Shown here: positions 1 through 7,049 of the stretch, piece by piece
How positions within the stretch are numbered: position 1 is the first letter of the stretch
Layout of the letters: each line of letters starts with the position of its first letter
Source of the DNA: an uncultured Collinsella sp.
GTDB taxonomy: Bacteria; Actinomycetota; Coriobacteriia; Coriobacteriales; Coriobacteriaceae
Assembly: GCA_959027945.1 (NCBI GenBank)
Contig: CAUFRO010000001.1
Coordinates: 1-64,000, forward strand
Reading direction: 5' to 3'
DNA length: 64,000 nt
The notes under the pieces: model-generated
The model's input: only the letters and a program-made list of their open reading frames with translations
The model's database searches: none
Told to the model about the DNA's origin: nothing
Translations under genes and position numbers: made by a program

Positions 1-566
1 TGTTTTATCGGAATGCCAGGCTTATCGAACATCTCGACAAATTGTGATTTGACGATGTCGTCGCAGGTGGCAAGCAAGCCGCGGTAACACCCCTTGAGCT
101 GCTCGGCCTCAGAGAGGATGCCGGCAAGCTCGCGTTGCTTATCCAACGTCGGCAGGCTGAACTCCAGGACCCTGAGGTCCTTCCAGTTCGCCGTCGGCGA
201 GAGCGAGCCCACGGAGACGCGGATGGCCTCATCGAGAAACACGTCCGAGCTAATGAAGAACGGGAAGAAGTCCGGATCGACAACGTCGGTTCTCGGGCGC
301 AGCACCATGCCATGCGCCGAGAAGATGCCGTCGAACGGGGCGATGCCGACCTTCTTCTGGTAGGCCCTGCGACGACCGAACAACACGTCGCCCCTCTCCA
401 TGAGGAGCTTGTCGCCCTTCGGCGTCACCTCGGCACCCCAGCGGGTCACTTCGAGCGTGCCGGGGTCTAGGTGCTCGAGGCCGACATATCGCTCGCGGTC
501 GCTGTCCTCGGGTTTCTTCTTCGCGGTGCTGTTCTCTGCTATTTGGTCGAACCTATACCTTGTCAC
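1..566 (-). CDS. hsdS: Type I restriction specificity subunit (HsdS), 3' end beyond window
   Basis: Partial HsdS, the subunit that sets the DNA target of a type I restriction-modification complex. It opens with GTG at 566, whose GTGA overlaps the stop of the preceding hsdS, and has GGAGG 9 nt upstream. Visible residues 1-~150 are one target-recognition domain (LFGRRRAY and GLEHLDPG blocks also occur in the upstream hsdS). They are followed by a helical spacer ending in DDIVKSQFVEMF, and the frame continues past the left edge, presumably into a second recognition domain. The KSQFVEMF codons carry a 17-bp sequence repeated inverted at 4196-4212, so the missing half is probably exchangeable. Family assignment is firm; completeness cannot be judged. 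Confidence 0.85.
   Translation of the reverse strand, partial: MTRYRFDQIAENSTAKKKPEDSDRERYVGLEHLDPGTLEVTRWGAEVTPKGDKLLMERGDVLFGRRRAYQKKVGIAPFDGIFSAHGMVLRPRTDVVDPDFFPFFISSDVFLDEAIRVSVGSLSPTANWKDLRVLEFSLPTLDKQRELAGILSEAEQLKGCYRGLLATCDDIVKSQFVEMFDKPGIPIK
34..50. repeat. hsdS inversion-site repeat, copy A
   Basis: TCGACAAATTGTGATTT here is the exact reverse complement of 4196-4212. In both places it encodes the KSQFVE junction between the spacer helix and the second half of HsdS. An overlapping, longer direct repeat (about 39-67 versus 587-615, two mismatches) marks the same junction in the upstream hsdS. Inferred crossover site for the recombinase at 4743-5726. Confidence 0.65.
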
Positions 567-1102
567 GCTGCGCACCTCCGGCCGCTAAATTGTGATTTGA
601 CGACGTCATCGCAGGCTGTAAGCAGCTGCCTGTAGTGAGACCTCGTTTCTTGTGCGGTCCAGAGTATGTCGGCAAGATCTTCTTGCTTAGCGATGCTGGG
701 AAGCTCGAATTCAAATTGCGAAAGGCTCTGCCACTTGACTCTTGGCGAGAGGGAGCCTGCCGAATTGGTGACGGCGTGCTCGAATAGGGCGTCGTTCTGG
801 ATGATGAACGGGAGCAGCCTCGGAGAGAGGTTGTCCTTGGGGGCGATGACGGTGATGTCTCCAGAGCAGATTCCGTCGAATGGGGCGACGGCCGCTTTGC
901 GCAGGTAGGCCCTGCGACGCCCGAACAGCACCTGCCCCTTTGAGAAAGCCTTAGTGAAGGTGGTCTCGACACCTTCGTCCCAATGGGCGAGTTCGACTTC
1001 GCCGGGGTCCAGATGCTCAAGGCCGACCGTCGGCAGTTCTTGGTCTACAGGGACCTTCTGTTTGATTTCGCGGGCCACATCGCCCAGGCAAACGTGGGTC
1101 AT
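563..1102 (-). CDS. hsdS: Half-size HsdS specificity subunit, one recognition domain
   Basis: About 179 residues, roughly half a normal HsdS (around 400). Residues 1-~150 form one target-recognition domain (VGLEHLDPGEVEL, VLFGRRRAYLRK, FDGICSGD). A spacer helix ending DDVVKSQF follows, then seven unrelated residues and a stop exactly where the conserved junction repeat ends. The start MTHVCLGD lies one base after the hsdM stop; an upstream in-frame ATG would overlap hsdM. It is either a working half-S subunit (such proteins can dimerise to rebuild a two-domain S) or a copy truncated by recombination at the junction. The next hsdS overlaps by 4 bp, suggesting translational coupling and a real gene. 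Confidence 0.8.
   Translation of the reverse strand: MTHVCLGDVAREIKQKVPVDQELPTVGLEHLDPGEVELAHWDEGVETTFTKAFSKGQVLFGRRRAYLRKAAVAPFDGICSGDITVIAPKDNLSPRLLPFIIQNDALFEHAVTNSAGSLSPRVKWQSLSQFEFELPSIAKQEDLADILWTAQETRSHYRQLLTACDDVVKSQFSGRRCAA
587..615. repeat. hsdS junction repeat, copy B
   Basis: AAATTGTGATTTGACGA and the following bases match 39-67 with two mismatches, in the same orientation. The repeat lies at the 3' end of the half-size hsdS. It shares 12 bp with the 17-bp inverted-repeat core but has lost the TCGAC end, so it may be a worn or partial recombination site. Confidence 0.55.
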
Positions 1103-1103
1103 G

Positions 1104-2594
1104 TTACTCACCATCGTTTTCATGCAATTTCGCAGCAATAATATCGAGCAGGGACGCGGCCTCTGTGGAGGCGGCTCTCCAGCTTTCTACCGTCTCCTCG
1201 ATGCTTCTGTCGTCAGCATTTTCATCATTGGAGGGCTTCACGTACAGAGGGATGGAGAGCGAGAAGGCGTTGCCCTCGAGCTCACTAAACGATGCGTGGG
1301 ATGAGAACCCTTCGATGTCCTCGTCAGATCGGTAGGCATCGACGATTCTCTTGATGTGTTGAGGCTCAAGGTAGCTTTGCGCGTTCTTGCGGGTTACCTC
1401 GGCAGAGGCATCTACGAACAGTATTTTCTTGCTTCGATTCGGCGCTTTCTCGCTGCGGCAGATGAGGATGCAGGCCTCCATGGGCGAGTTGAAGAAGAGG
1501 TTTGCGCCGAGTCCGATGACCGCCTCAACGAGATCGCTTCTCACGAGCCTTTCGCGCATCTCCGATTCCTCGTTGCGGAAGAGTACGCCATGGGGGAGGA
1601 GAATGGAGCACCTGCCTGTGTGTGGGTCCATACTCTTGAGGATGTGCTGTATGAAGGCGTAGTCTGCTCGTCCCTGCGGCGGGGTGCCGAGGAAGTTGCG
1701 GCCGTAGGGGTCCGACGCGAACGCCTCGCGGTCCCATTGTTTGATCGAGTAGGGAGGGTTAGCGAGTACCATATCGAAGGTGCGCAGCTTTCCCGCCTCG
1801 AGGAAGGCTGGGTGCCGTAGCGTGTCGTCGTTTGCGATTTCGAAGTCCTCGACGCCGTGCAGGAATAGGTTCATGCGTCCGATGGCGGAGGATAGCTGGT
1901 TGATCTCCTGTCCGTAGGCGTGAACATTGCGCCATTCCTCTCCGTGCTGTTTGAGGTGGGCAATGGAGGAGATGAGCATGCCGGCGCTGCCGCAGGTGGG
2001 GTCGTAGATGGACTCGCCGGGCCTGGGCTGGAGGATTTCGGTCATTAGGTGGACGACCGTGCGATTGGTGTAGAACTCTTGAGCGGTGTGTCCAGAATCG
2101 TCCGCAAACTTCTTGATGAGGTACTCGTAGCCCTGGCCGAGCTCGTCCTCGGGGCAATTGGCGATGGAGAGCGTTATAGCGCTGAAGTGCTCGATGAGGT
2201 CCTTGAGCAGGCGGTCGGGAAGTCGTTTCTTGTTAGTCCAGGCGGCGTCGCCGAAGATACCACGCAGCTTGGAACCGTTGGCCGTCTCGATGGCGCGGAA
2301 GGCGCCCACGATGGCCTTACCGATGTTTTCCGTGGCCTCGCGGACATCGCACCAGTGGGCGCCGTCCGGGATTGCGAAGCTGTGATTCTCGGGAAGGGCG
2401 GCGAACTCCGCATCTCCGTCAGAGGCTTCCAATGCCTCGGCGGTCTCCTCGTCGTAAACATCTGAGAGGCGCTTGAAGAATAGCAGCGGGAATATGTACT
2501 GCTTGTACGAGCCGGCATCGATGTAGGTGCGCAGCAGAACCGCCGCGTTCCATAGATGGTTGTTCAGCTCTTCCTGGGGGATTCTACTCTCCAT
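1104..2594 (-). CDS. hsdM: Type I DNA methyltransferase subunit HsdM (copy 1)
   Basis: N6-adenine methyltransferase subunit of a type I restriction-modification complex, about 496 aa (normal length). An N-terminal helical domain (LLFFKRLSDVYDEE) is followed by the SAM-binding motif I YDPTCGSAGML near residue 195 and catalytic motif IV NPPYS near 277. Motif I reads GSAG where the neighbouring copy has GTGG. The chosen start (MESRIPQ) has AAGGGAGG 8 nt upstream and overlaps the upstream hsdM stop by 11 bp; an ATG 6 nt earlier sits too close to the ribosome site. It is followed after one base by hsdS. The second hsdM immediately upstream is clearly paralogous but diverged, so the two may not be interchangeable. 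Confidence 0.92.
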   Translation of the reverse strand: MESRIPQEELNNHLWNAAVLLRTYIDAGSYKQYIFPLLFFKRLSDVYDEETAEALEASDGDAEFAALPENHSFAIPDGAHWCDVREATENIGKAIVGAFRAIETANGSKLRGIFGDAAWTNKKRLPDRLLKDLIEHFSAITLSIANCPEDELGQGYEYLIKKFADDSGHTAQEFYTNRTVVHLMTEILQPRPGESIYDPTCGSAGMLISSIAHLKQHGEEWRNVHAYGQEINQLSSAIGRMNLFLHGVEDFEIANDDTLRHPAFLEAGKLRTFDMVLANPPYSIKQWDREAFASDPYGRNFLGTPPQGRADYAFIQHILKSMDPHTGRCSILLPHGVLFRNEESEMRERLVRSDLVEAVIGLGANLFFNSPMEACILICRSEKAPNRSKKILFVDASAEVTRKNAQSYLEPQHIKRIVDAYRSDEDIEGFSSHASFSELEGNAFSLSIPLYVKPSNDENADDRSIEETVESWRAASTEAASLLDIIAAKLHENDGE

Positions 2595-4083
2595 CGACAT
2601 AGCCTCCCTTTGAGAGCAGCTCAAGGAGCTTCTCCTCGGACTTCCTCGTCTGGCGAAGGAGGTCGTAGAAACGTTTCCTGGTTTCCGCCGGCGGCTCGAT
2701 CTCCTCGCGCCTTCTTTCGACGTAATTGTTCGCCGAGAGCACGTAACCCTCGCGCTCTATATCATCGAGCGTCGCGATGGCGCACTTCTCTACGACGGGT
2801 TCGTAGGATTGATAGAGGGAGAGCATCTCCTGAGCGTTCTCCTCCGTGATCATGTTCTGCGCGCGCTGGGCGGTGAAGATCTCGGTACCGTCGATGATGC
2901 AGACGCGGCCCCGATGCGCCGGAGGCTTGTCATTCCGGAGGAACAGCACGCAGGCGGAGACGCCGGTGCTGTAGAAGACGCCGCTCGCGAGCGAGATCAC
3001 TGCCTCGACCTTGTCTGACTTGAGCAACTCCTTGCGGATGGCACCCTCCTTGCCGCCGTGGAACAGTGCGCCCTGGGGCAGCACTACGGCGCAGCGACCG
3101 CTCTTCTCGTCCATGGAGCAGACCATATGCTGCACCCATGCGAAGTCCGCCGACTTGTCGGTGGGGACACCCCAGATGTTGCGGCCCCATGGGTCCGAGG
3201 AGAACTCTGCGGATCCCCAGTTCTTAAGGGAGAAGGGTGGATTGGCGAGGACGCAGTCGAACGACCTGAGGGTGTTCCCGGCAAGGAAGGCGGGCTCGCG
3301 CAGGGTGTCGCCCTGGGCGATGCGGAAGTCCTTCGCGCCGTGGAGATACAGGTTCATTCGCGCTATGGCGGACGTGCTGAGGTTCTTCTCTTGGCCATAG
3401 AGCTTTCCGTAAGCTAGCTTGGAGTTGTCCATCTGCCGCACGGCTTCGATGAGCATACCGCCCGTGCCGCAGGCGGGGTCATAGACGGTCTCGCCAGGTT
3501 TCGGCTCAAGCAGGGAGACCATCATCTTGACGATTTCGCGCGGGGTGTAGAACTCGCCGGCGTTCTTCTTCTGCATGTCGGCGAACTTCTTGATCAGGTA
3601 TTCGTAGGCGTCGCCCATCATGTCGGCGCTGTAGTTTCTGTTGCCGAACTTCTTTGCTGAGAAGTGCTCGACGAGGTCCTTCAGGCGCTCGTCGGAGAGC
3701 TTGCCTTTGTCTGTCCAGCTCGCATCGTCGAAGCTACTGAAGAGGCCGCTGAGGGTATCGGGGTTGGCTCGTTCGATTCCTACCATGGCGTCTACGATTG
3801 CCTTGCCGACGTTTGCGCCGGTGTTGCGCACGTCCTGCCAATGGCAGCCGTCCGGCACCGCGAAGCTGTGGTTTTCGGGCAGGGCGGCGTAGTCTTCGTC
3901 TCCGTCCGACATCTCTAGAGCTTCGGTGGTCTCCTCGTCGTAGACGTCGGAGATGCGCTTGAAGAAGAGCAACGGTGTGATGTAGCTCTTGTACTCGTCC
4001 TGGTTGATGGGGCCACGCAGGATATCGCAGGCTCCGAGTAAGTGGTTTCCCAGCTCGGATTTACTTATCGGTTCTTCAGTCAT
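2584..4083 (-). CDS. hsdM: Type I DNA methyltransferase subunit HsdM (copy 2)
   Basis: Second HsdM of the locus, 499 aa and first in transcription order. The N-terminal helical domain has the same LLFFKRISDVYDEET block as the neighbour. Motif I is the canonical YDPACGTGGMLIE near residue 199 and motif IV is NPPFS near 279, so catalysis looks intact. The C-terminal region (about 440-499) is helical and probably contacts HsdS. It reads into the next hsdM with an 11-bp overlap, then two hsdS genes, so all four form one operon. A TATAAT on the minus strand at 4132-4127 lies 44 nt ahead of the start. No hsdR is visible; it may lie left of the window. Confidence 0.92.
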   Translation of the reverse strand: MTEEPISKSELGNHLLGACDILRGPINQDEYKSYITPLLFFKRISDVYDEETTEALEMSDGDEDYAALPENHSFAVPDGCHWQDVRNTGANVGKAIVDAMVGIERANPDTLSGLFSSFDDASWTDKGKLSDERLKDLVEHFSAKKFGNRNYSADMMGDAYEYLIKKFADMQKKNAGEFYTPREIVKMMVSLLEPKPGETVYDPACGTGGMLIEAVRQMDNSKLAYGKLYGQEKNLSTSAIARMNLYLHGAKDFRIAQGDTLREPAFLAGNTLRSFDCVLANPPFSLKNWGSAEFSSDPWGRNIWGVPTDKSADFAWVQHMVCSMDEKSGRCAVVLPQGALFHGGKEGAIRKELLKSDKVEAVISLASGVFYSTGVSACVLFLRNDKPPAHRGRVCIIDGTEIFTAQRAQNMITEENAQEMLSLYQSYEPVVEKCAIATLDDIEREGYVLSANNYVERRREEIEPPAETRKRFYDLLRQTRKSEEKLLELLSKGGYVDGE

Positions 4084-4126
4084 TCAGGTACCTATGAGCT
4101 CAAAAATACAAATTACAGCCCTTGTG

Positions 4127-4132
4127 ATTATA
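4127..4132 (-). promoter_or_regulatory. Probable -10 box of the hsd operon
   Basis: A perfect TATAAT on the minus strand, 44 nt before the first hsdM. The -35 region is weak (TTTATC at about 16 nt). It faces away from the silent hsdS cassette at 4196, for which no promoter or ribosome site is visible. Confidence 0.45.
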
Positions 4133-4195
4133 CCGTCATATTTGCCGAGATAAATGAGCTGAGCATCGCCGCCCATTCAGACATCCTGCGTCTGT

Positions 4196-4212
4196 AAATC
4201 ACAATTTGTCGA
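4196..4212. repeat. hsdS inversion-site repeat, copy C (inverted)
   Basis: AAATCACAATTTGTCGA, the exact reverse complement of 34-50. After one mismatch the identity continues (ATGTT). It marks the 5' end of the silent hsdS cassette. Confidence 0.65.
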
Positions 4213-4774
4213 AATGTTTGGGGATGAGAAATGGGGTTTCAAGCCCCTATCGGAGTGCGTTGATTCCATTGATACCGGTAAAAGTATGAATTGCGGAGAA
4301 GGCCCACGAGGAGTTGGTGGTTTTGGGGTCCTTAAGCTGAGCGCGCTATCTTCAGGTACTTTTGTCGCCTCCGAAAACAAAGTGATTTCTAAAGACAACT
4401 TCATGTCTATAAAAGAGGTCGAAAAGGGTGACCTCTTGTTTGCACGCAAAAATACGCCTGAGCTAGTTGGCACAACCGTTTATGTTCCAAACGAAGTGAG
4501 GGGCCTTATGTTTCCCGATCTCGTCTTTCGTATGAAACCGAAGGATGTCAACGCGCTGTATTTACTTGCGTACATGAGAAGTGACCGTGGCCTCGATTTA
4601 ATTCAAGGCATGGCCCACGGATCGGCAAAATCCATGGTCAACATCCCTAAAACTCAGCTGGCAAGGCTGCCGGTTCCGGTTCCTCCGCTCGAGCTCCAAC
4701 AGGAGTTCGCCGACTTCGTCGCCCAGGTCGACAAATCGAAATTTAAGTTAGGTACCTGCGGTGGGATGCTTTGA
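4196..4774 (+). pseudogene. hsdS: Silent, inverted hsdS second-half cassette
   Basis: An open frame encoding the second half of an HsdS, opposite in orientation to the hsd operon. It starts inside the conserved junction (KSQFVEMFGDEKWGF) rather than at a real start: the ATG at 4214 is an internal Met with no ribosome site. A recognition domain (~20-165) ends in the typical VPPLELQQEFADFV and DKSKF helix, and the frame is then cut off by the convergent recombinase gene (32-bp overlap). The first 17 bases repeat, inverted, the junction of the expressed hsdS at 34-50. Inference: a storage cassette that becomes expressed when the region between the inverted repeats, or the cassette itself, is recombined. 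Confidence 0.8.
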
Positions 4775-5726
4775 CATTGCGCTGGTCGACCATTGCGTAC
4801 CTTAATGTGGTGTCTATTTTTTTATGGCCAAGGAGCACCTGGACTTGTTCGATGGGCATTCCTTTGTCGATTGCCTTTGTGGCAAGCGTTCTTCTGAACT
4901 TATGAGGGTGGACCCTTCCTAAATCAAGCTCGCGCCCCAGTTTTCTAAGCAGCGCCTCGACGCCGCCAATTTGTAGCCTCTCGTGTGGCGCCTTGCTCGA
5001 CACGAAGAGTGCTTCCGAGCTGTCCATTCGGGTTGACAGGTAATTCTCGATATGGACTTTAGTCTTTGCGTCAAAATAGACGATGCGGTCCTTATTTCCC
5101 TTGCCGTGTACGATGCACTCACGATTGATGGTGTCGACAGAGCTCCTGTCCAACGAGACAAGTTCGCCCACACGCATGCCCGTGGAGCGCAACAGGTCGA
5201 TCAGGGCAAGGTTTCGGGGCGACCCGCAGTTATCACAAAGAATCTCAACGACTTCATCGCTATACGTTTCCTTAATGGGTTGTGGGGCCTTGACCCTTTT
5301 AATGCGTCTAACCGGACTCTTGATGATATGGTCTTCATCTTCGAGCCATGAGTAGAAGCTTGAGATGATTCTTCGGACATTGTCGACGGTGACGCGACTG
5401 ACGCCGGCTTTTTGCTGATAGTCGGAAAGATAGGACCTAATCTCTTCGGTTCCCAGGTCGCAGGCTGGCGTGTCGAACGATTCAAGCAGTTTATTAATGG
5501 TTGCTTCGTAGTAGGCGACAGTCCTATCCGAGCAACCTTCGAGGCGTTTCGCGGACAGAAAAAGATCGAGGAATGATTTGTTGTCACTGTCGCCGCTGTT
5601 CTCAGCTAACTGGTTTTCATCGAAAAGGCAGTGCGATAAAACCTTTTTGAGCTGGCGGTTCTGCTGCGTGGTCAGGTAGGGGAGCATGAGGCGGGTAATT
5701 TCTCTAGCCGTTTTCGTGAGATCCAT
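4743..5726 (-). CDS. Tyrosine recombinase, probable hsdS invertase
   Basis: Tyrosine recombinase of 327 aa. An N-terminal SAM-like DNA-binding domain (about 48-140) precedes the catalytic domain with the expected residues: Arg185 in RSTGMRVGE, His275 and Arg278 in HKFR, His301 in LLGH, and Tyr310 in TLRYAMVD. AAGGAAGG lies ahead of the ATG. It lies beside the silent hsdS cassette, converging with and slightly overlapping it. In the known phase-variable type I systems of streptococci and Bacteroides, a recombinase in this position inverts hsdS segments. That role is inferred here from position and from the 17-bp inverted repeat; a general XerD-like or element integrase is the alternative. Confidence 0.85.
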   Translation of the reverse strand: MDLTKTAREITRLMLPYLTTQQNRQLKKVLSHCLFDENQLAENSGDSDNKSFLDLFLSAKRLEGCSDRTVAYYEATINKLLESFDTPACDLGTEEIRSYLSDYQQKAGVSRVTVDNVRRIISSFYSWLEDEDHIIKSPVRRIKRVKAPQPIKETYSDEVVEILCDNCGSPRNLALIDLLRSTGMRVGELVSLDRSSVDTINRECIVHGKGNKDRIVYFDAKTKVHIENYLSTRMDSSEALFVSSKAPHERLQIGGVEALLRKLGRELDLGRVHPHKFRRTLATKAIDKGMPIEQVQVLLGHKKIDTTLRYAMVDQRNVKASHRRYLT

Positions 5727-6147
5727 GGTGGCGTCCTTCCTTGCGCGGTGGGTGGCGCTATTTCCCTTTGTTTACCCGTGCGTTATGGAAGGGATGCCGG
5801 GTGGCACTTCCGCTAGGCAGCGTCAAGGGGACCCGTGAAACCCTGCGCAGGCCTCTGCATCACTCCGGTGCGGCTTTGCCTGCAAAGCGAGATGTTCAGA
5901 AGCGTTTTCTTAGCGGGGGATGTCTTTCGGATTCTTTTGATGGGGATGTGGAAACACTGATGAAGTTTACGAATAGCGAGGTTGAGGGGTTCGCCTGTGC
6001 CCATCGCCTCTCGTGTGCGGATGGATGGTGCCGGTGGTTGTTTGAGACTGCAGTCGCGCCGACGGGATTGGTTGGGGTCGGTACAAGGCGAGCACGCCCC
6101 ATGCCGTTATGGTAGATGCATCTTTGTCGATAGAGCGCTCGATTAAT
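5727..6147. other. Intergenic stretch without recognisable gene
   Basis: About 420 bp between the recombinase and the hypothetical gene to its right. An open frame from 5741 to 6115 (+) has an unconvincing composition (Trp/Arg/Cys-rich, no homology recognised, no clear ribosome site). I see no tRNA, terminator or repeat. It may be decayed mobile DNA. Confidence 0.4.
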
Positions 6148-6252
6148 CTACGCGGGAGCGCTGAGAAGATCTTCCAGCATCGGGTCTACCCCGGCGGCGA
6201 CCATGCCCTCGATCAGGTGCTGGGCGTGGAACCGACCAACTGTCCATGCGAT

Positions 6253-6681
6253 TTATGAAAGCGTCTGACAAGCGCGCTCCTTGATATCAAATGCAGCTTT
6301 GCTTAGAACGATTGCCTCTGCGATGTCGGCAAATTCGTCGTGATCTCCCCATGTCTTACAGGCTTGTATCATGCCCTGGTCGATAGCATCCATAACAAAG
6401 GTGCCGGATCCGTCCGCAACGCACACGCCGTCGGCGAAGAGTTTCCAGCTGGACGGCTCACGCGAGTCGTTTCTGGGCAGCTTAATCTGTAGTACGTGCG
6501 GGCCGCCAGCAGCACAGAGCTCTTCCTCGAGCACCTGCACCGTAAAGCGCATCTGGTGGGAGAGGCTGCTCTTGACCATGGCCGAGGCATAGCCGCTCGG
6601 CTCGTCCAGAAGATGCATTCGTTTTGGCTTGGTTGCCAGGTTGTGGAAGTTGCGCTCACTGCGCACGGAGAAATTGTCCAT
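6253..6681 (-). CDS. Hypothetical protein, possibly truncated by a stop codon
   Basis: About 142 aa, family not recognised. The start MDNFSVRSER has AAAGGAG 6 nt upstream, which decides it over a longer frame opening at 6954. The sequence mixes basic (residues 8-25) and acidic stretches, lacks membrane segments, and has a hydrophobic beta-like core (FTVQVLEEEL, HVLQIKLPR, WKLFADGVCVADG). After the TAA at 6253 the same frame continues for 34 codons to a TAG at 6148, and that extension looks protein-like (HLIEGMVAAGVDPMLEDLL). The gene may therefore have been about 177 residues before a nonsense change. Its 5' region is shared with the 33-bp repeats upstream of the divergent ATPase. Confidence 0.6.
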   Translation of the reverse strand: MDNFSVRSERNFHNLATKPKRMHLLDEPSGYASAMVKSSLSHQMRFTVQVLEEELCAAGGPHVLQIKLPRNDSREPSSWKLFADGVCVADGSGTFVMDAIDQGMIQACKTWGDHDEFADIAEAIVLSKAAFDIKERACQTLS

Positions 6682-6830
6682 ACGGACTCCTTTCATCGAT
6701 GTTGGCAGGGCCACCGTGCCTCTTGGCCGGTTGGCGTCGGGATCGTGGAGCCAACTCTCTACCCCGACTCTGGATAAAACGCGCCCGCTCCTTGCGGGCA
6801 AGAGAAAGTCTATCAACGTGTACGGACAGA

Positions 6831-6874
6831 AATCAAGCGCCGCCTGCGAAATGACGTGCAAGCGGCGCTTGATT
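6831..6874. repeat. 13-bp perfect inverted repeat
   Basis: AATCAAGCGCCGC at 6831-6843 is repeated as its exact complement at 6862-6874, with an 18-nt loop. It lies in the divergent region between the hypothetical gene and the ATPase. It could be a hairpin or terminator, though no T-run follows on either strand. Confidence 0.5.
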
Positions 6875-6900
6875 TCGCCGGCTGCTGTTAGGCTTAAATT

Positions 6901-7011
6901 CGAAAAAGTGTCGAAATATCCCGTGTAAAAGTACGGAAAAGTGTCGTAATGCACACTTTAGAACTTCGAAAAAGTGTCGAAATGAGCACCTAACAACCGC
7001 GGAAAAGTGTA
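6901..7011. promoter_or_regulatory. Four motif repeats at exact 33-bp spacing (operator-like iterons)
   Basis: The motif CG(A/G)AAAAGTGTCG begins at 6901, 6934, 6967 and 7000, exactly 33 bp apart; the fourth copy is partial (CGGAAAAGTGTA). Copies 1 and 3 (CGA) and 2 and 4 (CGG) alternate. Copies 1 and 3 form an inverted repeat TTCGA-7 nt-TCGAA. The 33-bp step is about three helical turns, so bound proteins would sit on one face. The array ends 39 bp before the ATPase start, so it probably binds a regulator of that gene, perhaps the ATPase itself. Confidence 0.7.
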
Positions 7012-7049
7012 TCCTAGTGCTAAAACAGCACGTAATAAGGGATGCACTT

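Noticed and set aside
5741..6115. Open frame between recombinase and hypothetical gene
   Set aside because: No ribosome site, no recognisable domain, odd composition.
6901..7011. CRISPR-like short periodic repeat
   Set aside because: The repeats are only about 13 bp with 20-bp gaps that are not spacer-like, and no cas genes are near; promoter iterons fit better.
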